In this document: positions 35,088-43,709 of the stretch, piece by piece
How the letters are laid out: every line of letters begins with the position of its first letter
Position numbering within the stretch: the stretch's first letter is position 1
From: Cylindrodendrum hubeiense
Lineage: Eukaryota; Ascomycota; Sordariomycetes; Hypocreales; Nectriaceae
Length of the DNA: 47,735 nt
Direction: 5' to 3'
Assembly (NCBI GenBank): GCA_014621425.1
Contig: JAANBB010000320.1
Coordinates: 1-47,735, forward strand
Position numbers and translations under genes: made by a program
The notes under the pieces: generated by a model
The model's database searches: none
Told to the model about the DNA's origin: nothing
What the model saw: only the letters and a program-made list of their open reading frames with translations

Positions 35088-35987
35088 ATGTCTACACCGC
35101 GAACGAAGAACCCCGTCCCTTCGTGGATTGAGAACCCCTACCCACATGTTGAGCACAGCATTGTCAGCTTCCCCCGCCAGCACATTCTTCAAGTTACAAT
35201 CAATCGCCCGCAATATCGAAATTGCCTGCCTGTGGAGGCGACAATCGAGCTCGGCGCGCTTTGGAAGTGGTATGATGCAGAGCCTGAGTTGCGGTGCGCC
35301 GTCTTTACGGGCGCGGGCGACCAGGCATTCTGCGCGGGGATGGATCTGAAGCAGCGGTTCGACATCATCAAGACTAACGATGTCGCCCACGAATATCCTT
35401 CAGGTGGCTTCGGCGGAATGACAAATAGGACTGGCAAGAAGCCCATAATCATTGCCTGCAACGGGCATGCTCATGGTAAGACACTCTGACAATGCACACC
35501 TTGTAGCATGACTGACATCTCAGGTGGTGGCTTCGAAATTGTCCTCAACGCCGACGTCATTTTCGCTTCGCCGAATGCGACATTCCGTCTTCCCGAGGTC
35601 CTTCGAGGTGTCTCAGCCCTCGCAGGAGCGCTTCCCCGGTCGATGCTACTCTTCGGGAACCACCGCACAATGGATCTCGTTCTGACCGGCCGAACACTCT
35701 CAGCCGAGGAGGGCGTGCAATGGGGTCTCGTAAAGGAGATTGTCCCCCAGGATAAGCTGCTGGAGAGGACACTGGACTACGCCTCCGAGATCGCCAGTTT
35801 AAGTCCGGACAGCGTGATTATTTCTCGGCTGGGAGCGCGAGAGGTTTGGGAAACCGGCGTGAGCAGGGCTACGATGAGAGGACAGGAACTTTGGGCTGAA
35901 GCCATGTTGCGAAGCAAGAACGCGAGCGAGGGTCTGGCTGCGTACCGAGAGAAGCGAGATCCCAAGTGGTTCCGGTCACATATCTAG
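35088..35987 (+). CDS. Enoyl-CoA hydratase/isomerase 2
   Basis: Crotonase-fold paralogue of the divergent neighbour. Exons 35088-35475 and 35524-35987 give 283 residues; the intron splits the GHAHGGGFE oxyanion-hole motif. AFCAGMDLKQ forms the other half of the oxyanion hole, and the two acidic positions (GGGFE and LPEV) are retained. Unlike paralogue 1 it ends in SHI, not a canonical peroxisomal tripeptide, so it may be cytosolic, enter peroxisomes with a partner, or use a weak signal. It shares the promoter with motif copy 6. It could act as hydratase, isomerase or thioesterase-like lyase; the superfamily is broad. Confidence 0.92.
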
Positions 35988-36152
35988 ATGTTACCAAATA
36001 CACTTTAATTCGCCAAAATCCTGCTTACAATATTTGACTTCTCATGATGCATCGCAAGGCTAGGCCAACTCTTTCACATCTTAGGGATAATCACAGATTC
36101 TGGCTCTGATTCATTTCTTGTAATTATGGGTGAATATTCTACAACTGTCTAT

Positions 36153-37230
36153 TTACAACTTGCTGCCACTCTGCGCAATTTGCGCGTAGCCGTTGGACAA
36201 TGCCACCCGCCCGTCTCCTTTGACAATCGTCTCAAACATAACGTCATCAACACCTCCCTTGGATCCAACAACCCACATTCTGGTCTCAAGCTCATCGCCG
36301 GGATACACAACACTCTTGAATCGAGCGCCGAACTTTCTGAAGCGGCTAGGGTCAGAACCGCCGAGCTCCTTCAAGACACCGTGTGCCGCAATGTTCCACG
36401 TGCCGAGGCCGTGGAGGATGGATCCCTTGAAGCCGGCACGCTTTCCGAATTCCTCGTCTCCGTGCATGGGGTTGTAGTCGCCACACAGTCTGTAGAGCAG
36501 AGCAACCTCTGGGGTGGTCTGGAAAGTGTGAACAGCATCCGGCGCCCGGGCAGGAGGCTTGGGGGAGGGCTTGGATGGACCGCGAGGGCCGTCATAACCG
36601 CCTTGGCCAATACCAAAAGCCATTGAGTTCATTTTGGCATAGACGGTTCCGGTCTTAACATCCACAAGCTCTTGTTCGGCCTCGAGAATCATGGCGCCAC
36701 CTAATGCAAGACACGAGTCAGTCAACAATTACGGCGACGAAGTTAGCGCCATGTCTTACCCTTGTCATAAACACCAATGACTTTGTTCTGGATCTCAAGG
36801 TCCAATCCCTCCGAGCTTGTGGGAATCGTCCTGAGGATCTCAATCCCTCGCTCTCCGTCTACTGATTTCTGTGCGTCGAATGGCGGTGTCCCAGGTACTT
36901 CCCCGGAGATCATGCGCGAGATGAAGTCGAAGACATCCTGATCCGTCTGCTTGAAAGCTAGATTGATAGGAAATGTCGGGAAGGTGGCGAACTTGGGGTG
37001 AAGCTCGTAAAGCAAATGGCGCTCATCCGACTTGGCTCCAATGGCATTCGCCTGCAGACGTTTGTTAACAATATGACTGTGGGTAAGACTGTGGGACTTA
37101 CAAAGAGAAGCACATCGCGGCGGTTGTAGCTGCATTTCAGTGGCGGGTACTTGTATCCAGCGGCCTTGCGAAAGTCGACATTGTCGTATCGCCCAGAGGC
37201 ATTCTTCACAGGTCGGTCGCTTGAACTCAT
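36153..37230 (-). CDS. MaoC-type enoyl-CoA hydratase 2, peroxisomal (PTS1)
   Basis: Predicted (R)-specific 2-enoyl-CoA hydratase with two hot-dog folds, like the hydratase half of fungal peroxisomal multifunctional enzyme (Fox2) but as a stand-alone protein. Exons in gene order are 37230-37102, 37051-36760 and 36700-36153, giving 322 residues. The hydratase 2 signature is visible around residue 213 as YRLCGDYNPMHGDEEF, with Asp and His of the catalytic pair, followed by GFKGSILHGLGTWNIAAHGVL. The protein ends in SKL, a canonical peroxisomal signal. It converges on enoyl-CoA hydratase 2. No cluster motif is seen in its 374-bp upstream interval. Having both an S-type (crotonase) and an R-type hydratase fits two hydration steps or epimerisation at C3. 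Confidence 0.93.
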
Positions 37231-37604
37231 ATTTACCAGGCTCAATACAAAATAATAGATGTTTTTGAAGCTGAACTGTCTTCTGGAGATGATGAGCTGA
37301 TAGCATAGCGACCTCCCCTTATTATCCGTCGCCTGTCGGGAACTTACCCCGCCGTTCCATACCAGGGCCCGTCAGATGCCGAGGCTTGATCGCACGGCCT
37401 CGGACGGCGGCAGCCCGTTTCGGCCAGCTCCAACAGACAAGGGCGGGCTTGGGAGAAAGGCGATGTGGCATTTATTCAAAGTACGGTCTGGGGTCTTGAG
37501 GCGCATTGCGTATTTTAGGAGATAATATTTGTTTGATTATTTGGTTGATCAATTTAATTATTGGAGAGGTAGCTATGAATGAGAATAATTGACATCATGG
37601 TCTC
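37231..37604 (-). promoter_or_regulatory. Promoter of the MaoC gene
   Basis: 374 bp between the MaoC start and the stop of AtuA2. AT-rich near the AtuA2 end. No cluster motif seen. Confidence 0.45.
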
Positions 37605-39540
37605 TTACAGTGTCATTCGCGACGAGTTTGCTCGTTGTTGCGCACTCGTTCGTCGTTGAGTTTCAGCTTGGACTAATTCCACAGGCAGCTCAACGACTCT
37701 AGCTCTCAAGAACTCTGAAATACTCTTCCCAAACCCGTCCAGCACACTACTACTACTGACTCCGTCCTGCAGTATCCCCTTGATCACGAAATGGACCGCA
37801 TTCAGGTGCGGGAACTCACACCGCTCGACTGAGTACGTGGGGTCCCAGTCGTCGGCAAGAAGTTCAATCAGCGTTGGCACAGTCAAGTACGCCTGCGCAA
37901 AGGAAAATGCCTTTGGATCCCGTACCCAGAAGCCAACGTTGGCATTGCCGCCCTTGTCGCCACTGCGGGCGAAGAAAAGGTCACCAAGAGGACGGCTGAT
38001 CAATCGTCCGTTCGTTGGCGGCATCTTCACCGACTCGGAACTGGGAGCCAATGGTGACTCTGAAATCGCTCTCATATCCTCAAAGTTTGCTGCTGGAACA
38101 GGGTATTTCTCCCCCGAGATGAAATGGACCGTGAGGCTGGGGAGAACTTCCTGGGGAATCAGGGCAGGGAAGTAACTGACGTACGGCTTCGGCTCCATCG
38201 TCCGCCAGTCCATTCCCAGGTGCAAACCACAATACCCCTGCATCCCGTTGTAGAAGATTGACCTCCTGAACTGAGTGAAGGCCTCCTTCTTCGGGCTTTG
38301 GGCGAAGAACCGAAACTGGACGGTGCAAGCTTTCTGTGACCGAGGATTGGGGGTAGCAGACCCGTATTTCTCAATGCTGAACGTGGTGAAGTCGGATAAA
38401 TTGATTTGCCCCAAAACTTGCTCTTTCATCAGGTTAAACTTGAAATCCAAATCCATCCCGGCAGCATATGATGAGATCTCAGCTTGGTAGCCGCCCAGAA
38501 CACTGATGGCAACCTTTGCAGTCTTGGGCGGAGGAAGTCCCACGATTCCTGACAAGCGAACTCGGTCCTTGGCAACTTGCTGGAGACAAGCCCCATCGAT
38601 TCGCGCCACAACATCGGGATTGAGATATTTCGGTCCTTGAATTTCGTACAGAAGTTGCCCTTTGCATGTGTCCACCTTCACGGCCCCATTGGTGCCTTCG
38701 GCCTTGGTGATGATGCATGTCCCATCTGCTGCGATCTCGGCAATTGGGTATCCGACGTGATGCAGCTGGGCGATTTCTTGAGCACCACAATAGTTGCCGC
38801 CAGTCACATATGCGCCGCATTCGATTAGATGTCCGGCCATGAGACTTCCCGCCATTTGGTTGTAGTCGGTCGCTTTCCAACCCCAATACCAGGATGCGAG
38901 TCCCATGACAGGGGACGCGTCGCAGCACCGGCCGCAGATTACGATGTCTGCACCCTTTTCTAGGGCCTCAATGATGCCTCTCTGGCCGGTGTATACATTT
39001 GCTGCGAGTATTTCTTTTCCTTCAGTCTCGAAATTTCGACCAGCTTGGTCCAAATGCTGCGGGCTCCCGAATCGATTCGACTTCATCTGTTCGGTGACGT
39101 TGTCACCCTCAACCCAAGCGACCTTGATGTGCCTAATTCCTAAACTTCGAAAGTACGAGTCGACTTTCTCAGCTAAGCCTTTGGGGTTGAGAGCGCCGCC
39201 GTCGTGAACAACCTTGATGCTGTTGTTGGCCACTGCGCGGGCACCATCTCCGTTGTTGTATGCCAATTGTTCGAGGAAATTAGGCTCGTACCCTAGATCG
39301 GGTCTTGATTGAAGCTCGATCGACTTCCAGGCAATGTTGAATTCTGCGAGATAGTCGGCCGTGATGGCGTCCACGGCGCCGGAAGATGCGAGTCGGAAAA
39401 CCTGGTCAAGTCTGAACTGGTCAGTTGGGCTGCTATCGGATAGAAAAACGATTGATCACCTACCCATCGCCAATGGCCCCGGATGCATTGCCAATCCGAA
39501 TGGGACGGCGAGTCTGCTCTTTCGATTCAGTTGACGACAT
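37605..39540 (-). CDS. AtuA-family (DUF1446) protein 2, divergent subtype
   Basis: Second AtuA-family protein. Exons in gene order are 39540-39464 and 39411-37605, giving 627 residues. The acceptor at 39412 rather than the nearby one at 39404 is required to keep the frame and yields GDGLDQVFRLASSGAVD. It belongs to the subtype with ADYLAEFNIAW near the N-terminus, then ALNPKGLAEKV, ADIVICGRCCDASPV, LMAGHLIECGAYVTGGNYCG and GGYQAEISSYA. The C-terminal ferredoxin-fold region starts at about residue 500 (DLFFARSGDKGGNANVGFW). It differs from AtuA1 and AtuA3 over most of its length, so it probably does a different job. No peroxisomal tag (ends MTL). It is divergent from acyl-CoA synthetase 2 and the shared promoter has motif copy 7. 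Confidence 0.92.
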
Positions 39541-40130
39541 TGTGCAGTGGTGAGCAAATCTCTCTGGTGAACAGCGTCAATTTCTCAGTGAGAGCTTGAC
39601 TGGAAGTTTTCCGACACAGAAGCCAACCTCGCCCACGCTCATCTTTTCCCAGTAGCACTCAGTTTCTCTTCCTCGGCAAACGATACCATTGTCAAGTCGC
39701 AATTATCCGGCAGAGCCACGTCGCATTCTCCTCACTCTCGATTTCGTCTCCCCGCCTCCACGCAGCTCGCTATCTCGCTATCTCGGCTGGGGCGGACTAA
39801 CAAGATGCGGAGGTGGAGCAGCCCTAATGATTCATCGTGTCAGCGGGTCTTCCCCAGACGGCATTCGGCTGTGACCCCCATGGACTAATGCAAGCGATTT
39901 TAGCTGATTTCCCGAAATGTTGAAGGTGCTGCAGCACTAAGGCCCAGGTCTGAAGTCTCGACAGGGGTGGCGGAAGACATCTCCCAGTCTACTTGGTAAG
40001 TTCTGGTGAAGTTTACCAGGACTCCAGGACGCGTCGGATCTTGAGGATCAAAGTCGCAGCTTCGGCTCAAAGTGTCCCTCTGAACTTGTCAATCAAGGCA
40101 TTCATTCTGGTCACTCAATCAATATCAACC
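39541..40130. promoter_or_regulatory. Bidirectional promoter, AtuA2 / acyl-CoA synthetase 2
   Basis: 590 bp between divergent starts, with one cluster motif almost in the middle (39825) and a CTGGGG word at about 39788. Confidence 0.6.
39825..39834 (-). promoter_or_regulatory. Cluster motif copy 7 (TGAATCATTA on minus strand)
   Basis: Minus strand reads ATGAATCATTAGGGCTGCTC. It lies 285 bp from the AtuA2 start and 306 bp from the acyl-CoA synthetase 2 start. The GCTGCTCCA that follows is shared with copy 8 apart from one base. Confidence 0.65.
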
Positions 40131-41810
40131 ATGACAGTTTACAACCTAGACCAGAAGGTCGATATTCCCAAAGACCAAAACCTTACTCAACTTCTTCACT
40201 CTTCCGCTTACGATCTGCCAGAGTCCCACGTCATCGCAGCCGACAGTCTCACCAACCGTAGCATCACACTGGGTGAACTACGAGATCGCGCAGGTCGAAT
40301 CGCCAATGGACTCAAGCAGAAACTCAACCCGTCAGACCAAGCAAGATGGGCCATTATTCTCCCCAATAGCGTTGAATTCCTGGAGCTCTTCCACTCTATC
40401 TTATGGACTGGGGGCGCCATTTGTCCAATCAACTTTGCACTAAAGGCAAATGAAATTGGACATGGGATCGCGGTTTGCCGTCCTCAATTCGTCGTGGCAT
40501 ATGGAGAGATTCTCCCTGCAATCAATGAGGCGATTGAGGTCGCAGCAGCGGAGTTGAAGAAGGAGGGCGTGGAATGGCAACCGCCAACAACTCTTACCGT
40601 CATTACCAAGGCAGCACATCATCTTCATGTCCCTGACGACTTCCTAAGTCCAACACGATTGGAAATTCCCCATTATCCCGATACCTCGAAACGTCTTGCG
40701 TCCATTCATCTATCATCCGGGACGACCGGAAAGCCGAAGGGTGTCTGTCTTACACACTACAACTTTGTTGCAAACGTGCATCAGCTCATTTCCCACGACG
40801 CGTCTCAATTTCATCCCGCATCGAAGACGGTGGCATTCACCCCATGGGCTCATATCGCCATGACGACCATGCCGATGTTTCTTGGGCCTTACACTGGGAT
40901 GTTTCATCACGCAATGCCCTCCTACAATATTGAGGCCTTTGCGAAGTTGGTTGGGTCGAATCAGGCAACTTCTTTCCAGGGCGTTCCCTCTGTGGTTTTG
41001 TCACTGGCAAAATCCGATGTGACACAGCGATATGACTTCTCCCGGGCCGCGATCCTCAACGTCGGCGGGGCGCCGCTTAAGAAGGATGACTTAAAAAGAC
41101 TCATGTCACGAGCTCCTTGGAAGATGATACAAGCATACGGAATGACGGAAGCCAGCGGTTACGTAGCCTATCAACGCCTCGACGAAATTCTCCCGGAAGG
41201 CTCAACTGGACGGCTGCTCCCAGGGATTGAAGCTCGGCTGGTCAAGGAAGGGACAGCGAACGACGCACCATTAGGCGGCCCGGGTGAATTATGGCTGAGA
41301 GGGCCAAATATCACCAGCGGCTACGCTTTCAACGATGAAGCGAACAAACAAGGATTCCCTCAGGACAATTGGTACAATACTGGCGATGTCTGTACAATTG
41401 ATACCCAAGGGCGGCTTTCGATCGTGGGGCGCACCAAGGACCTCATTAAATACAAGGGCTTCCAAGTATCTCCGTCTGAGCTTGAATCATACATCAACTC
41501 TCACCCAGACATCGCTGAAGGCGGTGTTGGAGCTCTGTGGGATGAGAGCCAGTTGACCGAGGTGCCCACAGCATGGGTGGTGCTCAAACCTCACCTCGTC
41601 GGGAAGAGCACAATTGATAGAAAGAAATCACTCAAGGACGTTCAAAAATGGATAGATGAGCAAGTGAGCGGGTATAAAAAGCTTCGGGGTGGTGTTTGGG
41701 AAGTTAGTAAGCTGCCGAGGAACGCGACGGGGAAGATCTTGAGGAAAGAAATGATTGTAATGAAAGAAGGGCTTTGCTCGATAGAGAAGAGGTTCTCCTC
41801 AAAGCTTTAG
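40131..41810 (+). CDS. Acyl-CoA synthetase 2, peroxisomal (PTS1)
   Basis: Predicted adenylate-forming CoA ligase of 559 residues encoded by a single exon. The P-loop is SSGTTGKPKGVCLTH, followed by YGMTEASGYVAY, the hinge VGRTKDLIKYKGFQVSP and the catalytic lysine in RNATGKILRKEM. The C-terminal SSKL is a canonical peroxisomal signal, as in fungal 4-coumarate-CoA ligase-like enzymes that activate medium or aromatic acids inside peroxisomes. The ATG at 40131 is chosen because it fits the family start and follows CAACC; the open frame extends further upstream without an ATG that matches the family. It is divergent from AtuA2. It is only distantly similar to acyl-CoA synthetase 1, so the two probably activate different acids or act in different compartments. 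Confidence 0.94.
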   Translation: MTVYNLDQKVDIPKDQNLTQLLHSSAYDLPESHVIAADSLTNRSITLGELRDRAGRIANGLKQKLNPSDQARWAIILPNSVEFLELFHSILWTGGAICPINFALKANEIGHGIAVCRPQFVVAYGEILPAINEAIEVAAAELKKEGVEWQPPTTLTVITKAAHHLHVPDDFLSPTRLEIPHYPDTSKRLASIHLSSGTTGKPKGVCLTHYNFVANVHQLISHDASQFHPASKTVAFTPWAHIAMTTMPMFLGPYTGMFHHAMPSYNIEAFAKLVGSNQATSFQGVPSVVLSLAKSDVTQRYDFSRAAILNVGGAPLKKDDLKRLMSRAPWKMIQAYGMTEASGYVAYQRLDEILPEGSTGRLLPGIEARLVKEGTANDAPLGGPGELWLRGPNITSGYAFNDEANKQGFPQDNWYNTGDVCTIDTQGRLSIVGRTKDLIKYKGFQVSPSELESYINSHPDIAEGGVGALWDESQLTEVPTAWVVLKPHLVGKSTIDRKKSLKDVQKWIDEQVSGYKKLRGGVWEVSKLPRNATGKILRKEMIVMKEGLCSIEKRFSSKL

Positions 41811-42273
41811 ACAATAACCAGTGTTAGGATTAATTCCAGTATTAGGATGAATTTTAGGATTAAAATGAAGACCGACATCAGAGTTCGGCCTGTTAAGTGG
41901 CATTCGCTGCCAACCCTTTTATTAGGCACACCGCTGTAGGGTAGCATTGATGGCGTCGAGGTTAGATTTCAACTCCAGCAACGAACACAATTGACATGAC
42001 ATCTGAGTAGCTGATTAAATTCTCTTACATTCACTCAGTCCTCTTGAATTCGTGGTAATTGCGATATGTGCCTGGAAATCTGCTCCAGCATGTCTGTCTA
42101 CATCCTTCATCATAACCCGGATAAAGTAAAGCGAGCTGAGGGGTAGCTGAGTGTAAAATGTGGCGCCTACCAGACCAGCCACACCAAAGTTATATATGAG
42201 ACCGGACCAATAACTAGCTTCAAGTCTTTTTCCTGAGTAAATTTTTGGAATTCTTCATTTCCATAACGTCAAA
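41811..42273 (+). other. Intergenic region before the ABM-like gene
   Basis: 463 bp. Just after the synthetase stop are three copies of TTAGGATTAA (one variant) at 41824, 41842 and 41854, probably in the 3'-UTR. No cluster motif seen before the next gene. Confidence 0.5.
41824..41863. repeat. Three direct repeats of TTAGGATTAA
   Basis: Copies at 41824-41833, 41842-41851 (TTAGGATGAA) and 41854-41863, irregularly spaced. Not telomeric repeats. Confidence 0.7.
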
Positions 42274-43077
42274 ATGGTCGAGAGAATTTTAGTTGTAGCT
42301 CGAATGCTCACGGTTGACGCCAGACGTCGCGATGAGGTGTGTTATTCCCCTTAGAGTGATGTTGGAGGCTAATGGGTGTAAAGCTGCTTGATAAATTACA
42401 AATCCTGGCAGATATAGCCTTGAAAGACGAACCCGGAACACTCAAGTATGCTGCACTCATCCTGCGCGAAGACGACGGCAGGTCAGTGTATGCAGTTGAA
42501 GAGTAAGTCATACCTACCTTTCAAGTACCCCAATTAATGATTATAGGTATACCGACAAAGCAGCATTCGATCTTCACATGTCTAGCTCTGGGGTGAAAGA
42601 AATAAACCAATGGTTCGTAGATGAGAAAGTCCTAGACCCCAGCGATACGCCCGATATCCATATTTTGGAATACCTTCCCGAATTTCGCTTCGACCGACAA
42701 GAGGTGCTCACACACGCGGATCCCCATATTGCCTTTGCGGAACTTGATTACATCCCCGGCGGGCTTGACAAATCCATTCCCTATTGGAAAGCCGTGGTGG
42801 AAACAGGGCGTGACGATGAGCCCGGGACATTGGTATATGGGTAAGAAATCATTTTAACCGCAGCTTGACACCATCTGACATTCCCAGAATCTTGAAGGAC
42901 AACCAGAAGGAAAACCGACTATGTGCATTTGAGGTATACGAGAGCGCCGAGTATCTGAAAGATGTTCATGTTCCGAGCAAAGCCATCCAGAACAGCATCA
43001 GCAACACGAAGGATTTGAGAACGGGATTGAAGCACCATTTTCTTCAAAAGAAAGGTGGCTACTTGTATAGGGAATAA
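42274..43077 (+). CDS. Tandem dimeric-alpha/beta-barrel (ABM-like) protein
   Basis: Predicted small protein with two ferredoxin-like domains of the antibiotic-biosynthesis-monooxygenase (ABM)/EthD type. Four exons, 42274-42336, 42384-42502, 42547-42840 and 42888-43077, give 221 residues; the introns are only 44-47 nt. Domain 1 covers about residues 1-95, with an N-terminal strand VERILVVARM, a helix, EPGTLKYAALI and SVYAVEEYTDKAAFDLHMSS. Domain 2 runs from about 100 to 210, with EPGTLVYGILKDNQKENR and a matching FEVYESAEYLKDVHVPSKA. The repeat GT(L)xYxxL...E(x)Y...H suggests an internal duplication forming a single-chain equivalent of the usual dimer. ABM proteins include cofactor-free oxygenases and non-catalytic members, so a function is not assigned. 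Same strand as the flanking genes. Confidence 0.82.
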
Positions 43078-43709
43078 GACCGAGACCGTATTGGTAGACC
43101 GTAGCTATTATCTAGACATATATATCGATACAACTTATATCACAATCTTACATCAATCAATGCTGAATTCTTCGCGACTTCTCTTCAAATGTTGTCATGA
43201 TACCCAGAAAGCTGCCTCGGGACTGAGAATACGGCACAAGCTCCTGAACCGTACCCCACGTAAACACAGCCGAACACATCCAAGCTCGGCATTTGGTATG
43301 ACGACTATCCCGGGGAATAGAACCAAGGGCCCACATGGCAGGCTATCTCCTTCTGGGCCGCATTGCTCGGCCGGATGGTCAGGAGGATGGTAAAAAGAGG
43401 GGCGCAGATGGACGGCGGGGTCAGCGTGTGCTGAATCATTAGTGCAGCTCCATTTGGTGGCAAGAACCTGTGAGCACTCAAACTCCATGATGAATGAATC
43501 ACTTTGTTTGGTTAACATGAGTGAGGGGTTGTTGGAGAATGCGGCGTTTGCTGACAGATAGTCTTAATCTCCGAACCGTGGGTGGGTGAAGTGATCCGGC
43601 AGTGACATATATGTGTGCTAAGCGTCTTCCATGATGTTCATCACGCACTTCCCATCCATTTCATTTACTTTCGCATTGCCAGGGTTACTCATTTGTAGAC
43701 CGAATCACC
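43078..43709 (+). promoter_or_regulatory. Promoter of AtuA-family gene 3
   Basis: 632 bp. It contains cluster motif copy 8 at 43432, a weaker TGAATCA at 43495-43501, and a CCCGGGG word near 43309-43315. Open frames here overlap on both strands and are not supported. Confidence 0.55.
43432..43441 (+). promoter_or_regulatory. Cluster motif copy 8 (TGAATCATTA)
   Basis: Reads CTGAATCATTAGTGCAGCTC. It lies 278 bp before the AtuA3 start; a half-conserved second site (ATGAATCAC) follows about 60 bp downstream. Confidence 0.65.

Noticed and set aside
36107..36114. TGATTCAT between the hydratase 2 and MaoC genes
   Set aside because: It lies between two convergent 3' ends, lacks the complete palindrome and the extension, and serves no promoter.
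41824..41863. TTAGGAT repeats as possible telomere-like sequence
   Set aside because: The unit is TTAGGATTAA, only three irregularly spaced copies, not TTAGGG, and it lies in a probable 3'-UTR.
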